A stretch of DNA of 6,970 bases from Candidatus Woesearchaeota archaeon (GCA_016185915.1 JACPMP010000128.1:1-6970); one strand, 5' to 3'; positions 1 to 4,897 are shown, counted from the stretch's first letter. The notes: a model not told the origin generated them from the letters alone. Numbers and translations: made by a program.

Positions 1-1
1 A

Positions 2-178
2 GATAACAAGGTAAGATTTGTTAAGGATAGATGCAGAAAAACTTATCTTGGATTGGTTGCTTTAAAGCACCAAATAAGAACTTATTTTAGAGCTTTGGAG
101 ATTAAGGCATTGAGTTATTGGTGGTATTTCGCAACAACCCCCTTTGTTTTTGCATCTCCATTTATAGCCTCTAAATAA
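2..178 (+). CDS. Possible C-terminal fragment of an unrecognised gene entering from the left
   Basis: A plus-strand frame is open from the window edge to a TAA at 176-178 (58 codons, no start inside the window). The first 38 or so codons read like a charged, helical protein with Arg mostly as AGA, as in the sure genes here, and contain a stretch near VKDRCRKTYLGLVALKHQ. The last 20 codons run antisense to the better supported microprotein at 115-288, so at least that part may be a shadow. The spacing of aromatic and basic residues loosely recalls small HEPN-like helical proteins, but that is only an impression. Without upstream sequence it cannot be assigned. Confidence 0.22.
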   Translation, partial: DNKVRFVKDRCRKTYLGLVALKHQIRTYFRALEIKALSYWWYFATTPFVFASPFIASK

Positions 179-288
179 GATGTTCTTTTTTGAGCAACTA
201 CATTTGCTGGGATGAATAAACCAGATGCTAAAGCGCCTGCGCCTACAACCAATTCTCTTCTTGACAATAAAGCATCCAAATCAGCCAT
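115..288 (-). CDS. 57-residue microprotein with a twin-arginine-like signal sequence
   Basis: ATG at 288 (reading leftwards) and TAA at 115-117 give 57 residues. Residues 9-15 are SRRELVV, followed by a hydrophobic run GAGALASGLFIPANV to about residue 30 and then AAQ. This is the layout of a Tat signal peptide: twin arginines, a mildly hydrophobic core rich in Gly and Ala, and a small-residue cleavage region. Only about 24 polar residues remain after it, ending VVAKYHQ. The start lies one base after the TGA of the GH15 gene, and AAAGGT at 293-298 (minus strand) serves as a ribosome binding site, so translation is probably coupled to that gene. It could be a secreted or membrane-anchored peptide, or the surviving 5' end of a longer Tat substrate. 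No homologue is recognised. Confidence 0.6.
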   Translation of the reverse strand: MADLDALLSRRELVVGAGALASGLFIPANVVAQKRTSYLEAINGDAKTKGVVAKYHQ

Positions 289-289
289 T

Positions 290-1285
290 TCAACCTTTCA
301 ACCCAACAACAAACAAAGCCTGACTCCAAGCCAATGGGCAGTTTTCATTGTATTCTTTTCCATCTGCATAGTAAAGCTCTGGAAGTTCTCCTTTTTCATT
401 CATTGCTTCTTTTGTTTTTCTCATATAAAAAGCGTATTTATTGGGTTTATTCAATTGCTTGTAGATTATCGCTAGCCAAGGCAATCCCTTTGTCCACATC
501 GCTTCTCCATTTTTGTAATAGTATTTGTCGCCAATATACCTAATAACTCCTTTTTCTTTAACTAATTTTTCTTCTACATTTTTTAGAATTGTATCTCTTT
601 GCTTTTTTGTCACAATATTGTAAGGATATATCAATGAAAGCAAAGCCATGTCAACTTCTTTTGTTTCTGATTCTCTTGGCAGAATTTTGTTTAAAGCTTC
701 TTCTCCCTTTTGTATTAGCTCTTTTGGAACATCAACAATCTTGCTTATTTTCTTCAATCCTGCAACACAAGCTCCAATTGAAGAAGCATGGACTTCCTCA
801 TTTTCCTCCCACATTCCATTATCTTTATCTTGCCAGTATTCAATTCTTTGCAAGTAGTGAACTAATTTTTGCAGAATTCTTAAGTCGTTTTGATTTCTAA
901 TAATTTTTATTCCTTTTTGCTCCAAATCGCCTATCTTAAACAGTAAGGCACCGATTGCATCATTCTGCTTATTGCCCCATTGCTCCCAAATCTCTTCCAT
1001 TGTAATTGGGTCATATCGTGCATGAATGTATTGGTAGTGATACTTTGGCTTTTCCTTTATAGCCCAGTCTATTTTGTATTCATGCTTTAGAAAGACATCA
1101 AGCAAAGCCCTCAAAGTTTTCTTTACAATGCTGTATTTCCGTGCAGCTTCCAAGCCAATAGCAGTATAAATATTGTCCCTAATCCAAGCAAGATTGTAGC
1201 CCGTTTTAACATTTAGCCTTGATGCTGCAAAAAGCCCGCTTGTGTACTGCATTTGCTTTAGGATTTGGATTGATTGGTTTAGCAT
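290..1285 (-). CDS. GH15-family glucoamylase-like / phosphorylase-kinase-like glycoside hydrolase, compact catalytic domain
   Basis: The 331 residues match the (alpha/alpha)6-barrel of GH15 enzymes, in particular the group related to the phosphorylase kinase alpha/beta N-terminal domain. The conserved blocks appear in order: YNLAWIRDN (30-38, the Arg-Asp substrate loop), GNKQNDAIG (104-112), MWEE (158-161), HASSIG (166-171), ELPELYY (300-306) and NCPLAWS (315-321). By comparison with fungal glucoamylase, Glu160 would be the general acid and Glu303 the likely base. Known members hydrolyse alpha-linked glucans, glucodextran or trehalose; which one applies here is not readable. There is no signal peptide, so the enzyme should be cytoplasmic. 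It is shorter than most bacterial and archaeal GH15 proteins, lacking the N-terminal beta-sandwich domain. No Shine-Dalgarno precedes the ATG. It lies 23 bases after the GNAT gene and one base before the Tat-like microprotein, suggesting one operon. Confidence 0.85.
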   Translation of the reverse strand: MLNQSIQILKQMQYTSGLFAASRLNVKTGYNLAWIRDNIYTAIGLEAARKYSIVKKTLRALLDVFLKHEYKIDWAIKEKPKYHYQYIHARYDPITMEEIWEQWGNKQNDAIGALLFKIGDLEQKGIKIIRNQNDLRILQKLVHYLQRIEYWQDKDNGMWEENEEVHASSIGACVAGLKKISKIVDVPKELIQKGEEALNKILPRESETKEVDMALLSLIYPYNIVTKKQRDTILKNVEEKLVKEKGVIRYIGDKYYYKNGEAMWTKGLPWLAIIYKQLNKPNKYAFYMRKTKEAMNEKGELPELYYADGKEYNENCPLAWSQALFVVGLKG

Positions 1286-1308
1286 TTTGATTAATTAATT
1301 CTTAATTT

Positions 1309-1836
1309 TTATTGTAACTTTAATTCTACAGTATGCAATTCAGCTTTTGCACCATCTTTACTCTTTAATGCGTCATCTTCATGCTTACCAATTTCAACAA
1401 ATCCTAGGTCTTGAAGTAACTTTAACGATGCTTCGCTTGCATTACCTCTCAAAACTTTAATACCGATTCTTTTTGCATGGTCTATTTGCGTTTCAATAAT
1501 CTTTCTTCCAATACCTTGTCTTTGGTATTCTGGAAGAATAAAACCTCCAAATAGGTAACCGCCTGCTTCTGTAGTAACATTCTCAAATTTTCTGTGCTTT
1601 AAGAATCCAGTTCCAACCATTTTTTCACCATCATATGCAAAAATAGACAACAACAAAGGTTGGCTCCATTCTCTAAATCTATGGGGTTCGTAAGCTTGTA
1701 GAGCAACTTCTATGCTTGAAGGGTCATAGTACCCACTATTTGACCTCATTGACGGAGCAACTACTGAATATACATCGCCCAATAATTTATCATCAAGTGT
1801 TCTAGATGTGCTCGTTACAAAGTTAATTCTATCCAT
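1309..1836 (-). CDS. GNAT-family N-acetyltransferase
   Basis: This 175-residue protein has the single-domain GNAT layout. An N-terminal substrate-binding part is followed by beta strands around FAYDGEKMVGTGFL (66-79). The acetyl-CoA pyrophosphate loop is FILPEYQRQGIGRK (99-112), where Q105-R-Q-G108-I-G110 fits the Q/R-x-x-G-x-G/A signature. Motif B, NASEASLKLLQDLGFVEIG (132-150), holds the usual Asn and the 'LGF' turn. The family transfers an acetyl group from acetyl-CoA to an amine; the acceptor (small molecule, peptide or ribosomal protein) cannot be told from sequence. The ATG at 1836 sits about 26 bases from a TATA box with no Shine-Dalgarno between, so the transcript should be leaderless. 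It is the first gene of a minus-strand unit leading into the GH15 enzyme, with no obvious functional link. Confidence 0.88.
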   Translation of the reverse strand: MDRINFVTSTSRTLDDKLLGDVYSVVAPSMRSNSGYYDPSSIEVALQAYEPHRFREWSQPLLLSIFAYDGEKMVGTGFLKHRKFENVTTEAGGYLFGGFILPEYQRQGIGRKIIETQIDHAKRIGIKVLRGNASEASLKLLQDLGFVEIGKHEDDALKSKDGAKAELHTVELKLQ

Positions 1837-1858
1837 ATCATAAATATGAGAATCATCC

Positions 1859-1866
1859 TTTATAAA
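1859..1866 (-). promoter_or_regulatory. Archaeal TATA box for the GNAT-GH15-microprotein unit
   Basis: The minus strand reads AGATTTATAAAGG, with TTTATAAA centred about 26 bases before the GNAT ATG at 1836. This spacing puts the transcription start at or next to the A of the start codon. The short interval contains no GGTG-like ribosome binding site, in keeping with a leaderless mRNA. Confidence 0.6.
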
Positions 1867-1926
1867 TCTTTCTATCTTGTTACTACTATAAAGTCATATT
1901 AATTATCTATTTACATTTCCAAAACA

Positions 1927-1934
1927 TTTAAATA
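1927..1934 (+). promoter_or_regulatory. Archaeal TATA box for the vapBC operon
   Basis: TTTAAATA in the context aaaacaTTTAAATAc lies about 28 bases (centre) before the VapB ATG at 1959, which predicts a leaderless or nearly leaderless transcript. The same aaaacatttaaatac string recurs at 3804-3817. VapB proteins usually repress their own promoter, but I see no clear inverted repeat between 1867 and 1958 that would serve as operator. Confidence 0.62.
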
Positions 1935-1958
1935 CTTGCAATATCTAAATAAATAATC

Positions 1959-2201
1959 ATGGCAACAATAACTATAAGTGTAAAGGACGAAGTAGATAGA
2001 GAATTCAGAGAAACTGTTAAGAAAAAGCTAGGGCAGGGCAAAGGTATTTTAGGTAAAGCAGTAGGGGAAGCAATGGAAAAATGGATTCGCGATGAGAAAC
2101 AAAGACGGATAGCTGCTGAAATGAAAGAGATGATGGACAAAGGTTTGTATTCATTAAAAGGATGGAAATTTAATAGGGACGAAATTTATGACAGAATCTA
2201 A
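1959..2201 (+). CDS. vapB: VapB-type ribbon-helix-helix antitoxin
   Basis: The 80 residues begin with a short strand TITISV (3-8), then an amphipathic helix (about 10-25) and a second helix LGKAVGEAMEKWI (31-43). This is the ribbon-helix-helix arrangement of MetJ/Arc/CopG-like antitoxins. The C-terminal tail, from about MKEMMDKGLY to GWKFNRDEIYDRI, has the Gly-Trp-Lys-Phe-x-Arg-x-Glu pattern common in archaeal VapB proteins and is expected to wrap around the toxin and block its active site. The gene overlaps the PIN-domain toxin by 14 bases, the classic toxin-antitoxin order with the antitoxin first. By family analogy it neutralises VapC by direct binding, and the complex probably represses the TATA-box promoter just upstream. 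Confidence 0.85.
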   Translation: MATITISVKDEVDREFRETVKKKLGQGKGILGKAVGEAMEKWIRDEKQRRIAAEMKEMMDKGLYSLKGWKFNRDEIYDRI

Positions 2202-2619
2202 AGATTTGTTTTTAATTGATTCCAATATATTGGTTTATGCTTTTGAAAAGGAAGAAAGCATTAAAAAAGATAAAGCTAAAAACATCCTGAATCAGTGTAT
2301 ATTTGGCACAAGAGACTTTGCCATATCAAATCAAAACCTTGCTGAGTTTGTATTTGCAACTACAAAAAAAGGCAAATTGGATGTTGAGGAAGCCAAGAAT
2401 CTTGTTATTAAAATGACTCAGTTTGAGGGGTTCAAAAAAATAAATTATAATGCCAAAACAATACATCTTGCATTAAGCACTATGCAAGAATTCAAGGCTT
2501 CATTTTGGGATTCTTTGTTAGTAGCAACAATGCGAGAAAATGGAATTTTTAATATCTATACTGAAAATGTCAAAGACTTTAAAATGCCTTGGATAAATGC
2601 TGTTAATCCTTTTACTTAA
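2188..2619 (+). CDS. vapC: VapC-type PIN-domain ribonuclease toxin
   Basis: The 143 residues form a full-length PIN domain. The metal-binding acidic residues are in their usual places: Asp11 in FLIDSNILVYAF, Glu53 in NQNLAEF, Asp108 in SFWDSLLVATM, and the terminal block IYTENVKDF (123-131) with Glu126/Asp130. The TEN-x-KDF form of that block is a common variant. The nuclease should therefore be active. VapC toxins cut RNA, often tRNA or the 23S rRNA sarcin-ricin loop; the target here is unknown. The ATG at 2188 lies inside the vapB end in another frame, with a weak AGGGA site at 2175-2179, so translation is coupled to vapB. Its 3' end overlaps the convergent AlaX gene by 8 bases. Confidence 0.9.
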   Translation: MTESKDLFLIDSNILVYAFEKEESIKKDKAKNILNQCIFGTRDFAISNQNLAEFVFATTKKGKLDVEEAKNLVIKMTQFEGFKKINYNAKTIHLALSTMQEFKASFWDSLLVATMRENGIFNIYTENVKDFKMPWINAVNPFT

Positions 2620-3319
2620 CAGTATAATAAACCCTTCTATTATCTTTTCCCTTGTTCTCCGCTTTTATAAATTCTATAATCCCAATCTCAGAAAGAGAGT
2701 TAACATGGGTTCCGCCATCTGCTTGGACATCAATTCCAGGAATCTCAACAATTCTTAAGTTATGCACATCTGGGGGCAAGGCAACTGCAAGCTTGACAAC
2801 GCCCGGGATTTTCATTGCCTCTTCTCTTGGTAAGTAGTATGTTTTGACATGTAAATCCTGTTTTATTATATTATTGGCAGTTTTAATATATTCCATTATC
2901 TTTTCCCTATCAAAATTTTCCATATTGAAGTCAATTCTCGTCTTGTCTTCATCAATCTGGTTGCCTGTTATCAAGACATTGGACTCTTTGTTGAATATTG
3001 AAATAAGAAGGTGAGCAGCAGTATGCATTCTCATGAACTTGTACCTTCTTTCCCAGTTAATCCTGCCAATAACTTTACCACCAACCTCTAAACCAGACTT
3101 GCTTACTTCGTGGCTTATCTTGCCAGAAAATTTGCCAACATAAACAACTGGGTATTCTTCGCCATTGCAAATCATAACACCCGTGTCATGTGGCTGGCCA
3201 CCGCCAGATGGATAAAAGGCAGTTTTATCAAGAACTACAAACTTATCATCTTTAACGCTTTCGACAGTTGCTTCAAACTCTTTTAAATAAGAATCATTCA
3301 TATAAAGTGCATTTTCCAT
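2612..3319 (-). CDS. alaX: Alanyl-tRNA editing protein AlaX (AlaX-M type)
   Basis: This 235-residue, free-standing homologue of the alanyl-tRNA synthetase editing domain hydrolyses mischarged Ser-tRNA(Ala), and possibly Gly-tRNA(Ala), in trans. The N-terminal beta-barrel carries YPSGGGQPHDTG (36-47), the GG-Q element of the longer AlaX class. The zinc site supplies MHTAAHLL with His99 and His103, and the C-terminal DVQADGGTHV (197-206) with His205. The Cys found four residues before that His in AlaRS and short AlaX proteins is replaced by Asp201, a variation I recall from other archaeal medium-length AlaX proteins. No AlaRS catalytic domain is attached. The start at 3319 gives a complete N-terminus; Met7 is a weaker alternative. 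AAGGT lies about 11 bases upstream. The gene converges with vapC. Confidence 0.92.
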   Translation of the reverse strand: MENALYMNDSYLKEFEATVESVKDDKFVVLDKTAFYPSGGGQPHDTGVMICNGEEYPVVYVGKFSGKISHEVSKSGLEVGGKVIGRINWERRYKFMRMHTAAHLLISIFNKESNVLITGNQIDEDKTRIDFNMENFDREKIMEYIKTANNIIKQDLHVKTYYLPREEAMKIPGVVKLAVALPPDVHNLRIVEIPGIDVQADGGTHVNSLSEIGIIEFIKAENKGKDNRRVYYTVK

Positions 3320-3340
3320 AGTTGAATAACCTTAAAATAT

Positions 3341-3370
3341 GAAAATAAATAAAATAAAAAGAAAGAAGAT
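3341..3370 (-). terminator. T-rich termination tract after the membrane-protein gene
   Basis: Right after the stop codon of the 114-residue membrane protein, the minus strand reads CTTCTTTCTTTTTATTTT and continues T-rich for about 30 bases. Oligo-T on the non-template strand, without a hairpin, is the usual archaeal RNA polymerase termination signal. It may end the upstream transcript fully or only in part before alaX. Confidence 0.4.
3342..3350 (-). promoter_or_regulatory. Possible TATA box for alaX
   Basis: On the minus strand, ATTTATTTT is centred about 26 bases before the AlaX ATG, the distance seen for the other promoters in this window. The sequence is a weak box embedded in T-rich DNA, so alaX could equally be read through from the membrane-protein gene 51 bases upstream. 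Confidence 0.3.
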
Positions 3371-3715
3371 TTAACCTTTAGCCAATGATTGTATGGATTT
3401 CAATGCAACAACTATGGCTGCTGGTGCTACAAACACCCCAATTTGCTTCACAATACCTTCCAAGTAACCGCCTATTTGCGGAATAGTTGTCAATGTTTCT
3501 CCAACAAGGCCTGTTACCAGCAAAGCTGCTGCAGCTATTAAAAATGGCGTGGTTTCTTTTTCTGTTATGTTTAAGAAACCTACTATTAAACCTAGAACTA
3601 CTAAAACCAGCGGCAGCCAATCACCTATTGAAGTTCCCTTCAGGTTATTTGAAAACAACCCAATAGCAATTGCTATTAATACACCGATAATAAATGCCCA
3701 TTCTCCTATTCTCAT
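3371..3715 (-). CDS. Small four-helix membrane protein of unknown function
   Basis: The 114 residues contain four hydrophobic segments: about 6-21 (WAFIIGVLIAIAIGLF), 33-50 (WLPLVLVVLGLIVGFLNI), 57-71 (PFLIAAAALLVTGLVG) and 92-107 (IGVFVAPAAIVVALKS). Short loops join them, with NNLKGTS and TEKETT between the first pairs. There is no signal peptide, charged catalytic cluster or metal motif, so I assign no function; small proteins starting MRIGE-x-AF occur in DPANN-like archaea as far as I recall. Its Shine-Dalgarno is the best in the window (GGAGGTGG, 9 bases before the ATG), implying strong translation from a leadered mRNA, unlike the leaderless neighbours. It is divergently transcribed from the micropeptide unit at 3841 and lies upstream of alaX. 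Confidence 0.82.
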   Translation of the reverse strand: MRIGEWAFIIGVLIAIAIGLFSNNLKGTSIGDWLPLVLVVLGLIVGFLNITEKETTPFLIAAAALLVTGLVGETLTTIPQIGGYLEGIVKQIGVFVAPAAIVVALKSIQSLAKG

Positions 3716-3724
3716 TTTGATATT

Positions 3725-3732
3725 CCACCTCC
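3725..3732 (-). promoter_or_regulatory. Strong Shine-Dalgarno of the four-helix membrane protein
   Basis: The minus strand reads GGAGGTGG, a full match to the archaeal 16S rRNA 3' end, nine bases before the ATG at 3715. It fixes that start. It also means that the TATA-like TTATAAAA at 3753-3760 is probably too near to be the promoter, since transcription would begin on the Shine-Dalgarno itself. The box at 3777-3784 leaves a leader of roughly 40 bases. Confidence 0.75.
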
Positions 3733-3776
3733 ACTTTTTTTGGGAAAATCTCTTTTATAAGGTTATATTGAACTAA

Positions 3777-3784
3777 TATTTAAA
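3777..3784 (-). promoter_or_regulatory. TATA box for the four-helix membrane protein gene
   Basis: The minus strand reads TTTTAAATATT, containing TTTAAATA. A transcription start about 26 bases downstream, near 3754, would give a leader of about 39 bases that includes the Shine-Dalgarno. TTATAAAA at 3753-3760 is an alternative. The box lies back to back with the plus-strand box at 3809-3816, so a single AT-rich region serves both directions. Confidence 0.5.
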
Positions 3785-3808
3785 ATTTTTGCTTAAAAAA
3801 TCAAAACA

Positions 3809-3816
3809 TTTAAATA
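3809..3816 (+). promoter_or_regulatory. TATA box for the micropeptide / 110-residue protein unit
   Basis: TTTAAATA in the context tcaaaacaTTTAAATAcaacc is centred 28 bases before the ATG at 3841. It repeats almost exactly the string and spacing of the vapB promoter. The transcript should start at or just before that ATG, which supports the 23-codon ORF there as a translated leaderless gene. Confidence 0.62.
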
Positions 3817-3840
3817 CAACCATTAAATTAATCATTTAAA

Positions 3841-3912
3841 ATGGCACAAAGCAATAAAATTATTTTAGAAATTTCTGTGATTTTGCTAGTGCTAATTATA
3901 CTGGTGGAATAA
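3841..3912 (+). CDS. 23-residue single-helix membrane micropeptide
   Basis: ATG at 3841 to TAA at 3910-3912. After MAQSNK the peptide is almost wholly hydrophobic (IILEISVILLVLIILVE), enough for one membrane-spanning helix, with Glu10 and Glu23 at its edges. The case for a real gene is the TATA box placed exactly for a leaderless start at this ATG. It is the first ORF of a unit that continues into the 110-residue protein after 50 bases and into a second membrane micropeptide. No family is recognised. It may be a membrane anchor or subunit, a type-I-toxin-like peptide, or a regulatory leader peptide. The short length means coding by chance cannot be excluded. Confidence 0.5.
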   Translation: MAQSNKIILEISVILLVLIILVE

Positions 3913-3950
3913 ATCCGCCTTGATGTTATAAAAATATTCTAAAACATTAA

Positions 3951-3956
3951 AGGTGA
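3951..3956 (+). promoter_or_regulatory. Shine-Dalgarno of the 110-residue protein
   Basis: AGGTGA (within aaaggtgatgtgag) ends six bases before the ATG at 3963 and matches the archaeal anti-Shine-Dalgarno. A TATA-like TTATAAAAAT at 3926-3935 lies just upstream, but would start transcription on or past this site, so read-through from the promoter at 3809 is the simpler source of the mRNA. Confidence 0.65.
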
Positions 3957-3962
3957 TGTGAG

Positions 3963-4295
3963 ATGGCTATAATAAAAAGTGCAACAATTATTGAGGATAC
4001 AATTAGGGCAGTCAATCCAAACGCAGGATTATATGGGGGTGTTGCTAATATTGTACTTAACGACAAACCAAGAACAGAAAGGAAAATCCACTTTACTATA
4101 AGGTTTAACCATGAATACGATCCAATAAGCAGAAATTTTGCACCAAGAAAAAATCCTGTAACAGGAGCTGACTGGGATTATGTTAGATTTCCATTTAGTT
4201 CTGTTGTAACTAATGTTACCACTTCTGCTTACAATGGTGAATTGAGTGACAGAATAGGAAGATATTTTAATGATAAGTTTAGACTAAGTTTTTAA
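3963..4295 (+). CDS. Unrecognised 110-residue protein
   Basis: I do not recognise this protein. It is polar, soluble-looking and probably beta-rich: an N-terminal AIIKSATIIEDTIRAVNP, a Gly/Ala stretch NAGLYGGVANIVLND (20-34), a strand-like KIHFTIRFNHEYDP (41-54), an aromatic segment GADWDYVRFPFSS (68-80), and a basic tail ending NDKFRLSF. It has no signal peptide, membrane helix, cysteine or obvious catalytic motif. Good coding evidence comes from the strong Shine-Dalgarno, ordinary AGA-rich codon use and position in a unit: 50 bases after one membrane micropeptide and one base before another. That sandwich suggests a soluble partner acting with membrane peptides, which is inference only. Confidence 0.7.
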   Translation: MAIIKSATIIEDTIRAVNPNAGLYGGVANIVLNDKPRTERKIHFTIRFNHEYDPISRNFAPRKNPVTGADWDYVRFPFSSVVTNVTTSAYNGELSDRIGRYFNDKFRLSF

Positions 4296-4296
4296 A

Positions 4297-4395
4297 ATGA
4301 GCAACAGGGTTAATGATAAAAATAAAAGAATAAATAAAAATAGGATAATTTCATTTCTATTAGTTATTATAATTATCATTATCGTGATTCTGTAA
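4297..4395 (+). CDS. 32-residue basic-hydrophobic membrane micropeptide
   Basis: ATG at 4297 follows the stop of the 110-residue gene by one base; TAA is at 4393-4395. Residues 1-16 are strongly basic (MSNRVNDKNKRINKNR: six Lys/Arg, one Asp) and 17-32 are a pure hydrophobic run (IISFLLVIIIIIIVIL) ending at the C-terminus. This predicts one membrane helix with the N-terminus in the cytoplasm by the positive-inside rule. No Shine-Dalgarno is visible, so translation would depend on coupling to the preceding gene. The Ile run uses ATT, ATA and ATC codons in turn, so it is not a simple nucleotide repeat. It could be an anchor for the preceding protein or a small toxic or regulatory peptide. No homologue is known to me. 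Confidence 0.5.
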   Translation: MSNRVNDKNKRINKNRIISFLLVIIIIIIVIL

Positions 4396-4423
4396 AGGCA
4401 TAAAATTTTTTTCTTGCCTTTGC
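4392..4423 (+). terminator. Hairpin with internal T tract ending the micropeptide unit
   Basis: AAAGGCA (4394-4400) and TGCCTTT (4415-4421) are perfect inverted copies. The stem extends to nine pairs with G4392-C4423 and a G-U pair. The 14-base loop carries seven consecutive T (4406-4412). The left arm covers the stop codon of the 32-residue peptide. A T run just after the last gene of the unit fits archaeal termination; the stem around it is atypical, since the T tract sits in the loop rather than after the stem. A protein or RNA regulatory site is an alternative. Confidence 0.45.
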
Positions 4424-4424
4424 A

Positions 4425-4432
4425 TTTAAATA
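4425..4432 (+). promoter_or_regulatory. TATA box for the 134-residue protein / acetolactate synthase unit
   Basis: TTTAAATA in gcaTTTAAATAaac. A transcription start about 26 bases on, near 4454, gives the 134-residue gene a leader of roughly 35 bases, unlike the leaderless genes elsewhere in the window. That leader holds a six-codon mini-ORF. No TATA box is seen between 4892 and 4948, so the synthase gene probably depends on this promoter. Confidence 0.5.
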
Positions 4433-4470
4433 AACTTTAGGTAAAACTAAAAAATAAAGAAAACGGAAAA

Positions 4471-4491
4471 ATGGAAGAATTTGAACTATGA
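4471..4491 (+). other. Six-codon mini-ORF (MEEFEL) overlapping the next start
   Basis: ATG at 4471 reads Met-Glu-Glu-Phe-Glu-Leu and stops at TGA 4489-4491, so its stop overlaps the next ATG (4488) as ATGA. The main gene lacks a good ribosome binding site, and ribosomes ending the mini-ORF could re-initiate on it. The ATGGAAGARTTT segment recurs before the synthase gene. It may be a chance ORF. Confidence 0.25.
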
Positions 4492-4892
4492 TACCAATAG
4501 CTCCGAATGAGGGAAAACAGCTTGAAGACATAGCTAGATGTATAAGAGAAAAAAAAGCTAAAGGAACTTTAGATGAAATAGATGTTTTAGAATTTGGTAA
4601 TTTAATAACACAAGCAATGACTAAAGGTTTTAATGTCAAACCATATTTTGATCAGTTTGAGAAGTGGCTTCAAGCAATAGGATTGTCAACATTACTTTTG
4701 ATTTATGCTCCAATCAATAGGATATGTCAGCCTCAAATTAACCAATATGGTCAGTTAGTTGAAGTAAAATATGAATTAAAAGATACAGGAAGGCATAAAT
4801 TTTTGGTGCCTATAAGACAAGAAATAGTAAAAGAAAGAGCAACTCATGAGGACTTAAAAAATTATAAGTGTAAGCCTATTATAATTGATTAG
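4488..4892 (+). CDS. Unrecognised 134-residue protein upstream of the acetolactate synthase
   Basis: I cannot place this protein in a family. The N-terminal half looks helical and charged (GKQLEDIARCIREKKAKGTL, 9-28; VLEFGNLITQAMTKG, 33-47; YFDQFEKWLQAIG, 53-65). A short hydrophobic stretch LSTLLLIYAPI (66-76) follows, then a strand-like VEVKYELKDTGRHKFLVPIR (91-110) and a Lys-rich tail. The two cysteines in the middle and tail (C80, C128) and C18 form no metal motif. It does not resemble the ACT-domain small subunit of acetolactate synthase. It shares a promoter with that enzyme and ends 56 bases before it, so a partner role is possible but unproven. An in-frame stop at 4482 makes ATG 4488 the earliest start. 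Confidence 0.68.
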   Translation: MIPIAPNEGKQLEDIARCIREKKAKGTLDEIDVLEFGNLITQAMTKGFNVKPYFDQFEKWLQAIGLSTLLLIYAPINRICQPQINQYGQLVEVKYELKDTGRHKFLVPIRQEIVKERATHEDLKNYKCKPIIID

Positions 4893-4897
4893 TAAAA

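Noticed and set aside
589..900. Plus-strand 103-codon frame, Leu/Phe-rich, and similar ones at 212-475, 334-543 and 648-857
   Set aside because: They lie antisense to the GH15 gene, whose conserved blocks are clear. The hydrophobic composition is the mirror of its Lys/Glu-rich codons.
1837..1958. Operator palindrome for VapB between the divergent genes
   Set aside because: Only short AT-rich partial symmetries are seen, no more than expected in such DNA.
1928..2140. Minus-strand 70-codon frame rich in Ser, Leu and Ile
   Set aside because: It is antisense to vapB and its promoter; the ribbon-helix-helix protein and its overlap with vapC are better supported.
2560..2586. VapC terminal motif TEN-x-KDF as a lost active-site residue
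   Set aside because: The Glu and Asp are present and this form is common among PIN toxins, so no inactivation is claimed.
3378..3620. Minus-strand 80-codon frame inside the membrane-protein gene
   Set aside because: It is a shifted frame of the same strand. The four-helix reading has the Shine-Dalgarno and a coherent composition.
4379..4639. Minus-strand 86-codon frame
   Set aside because: It runs antisense to the 4425 promoter and the 134-residue gene, with no promoter or ribosome binding site of its own.
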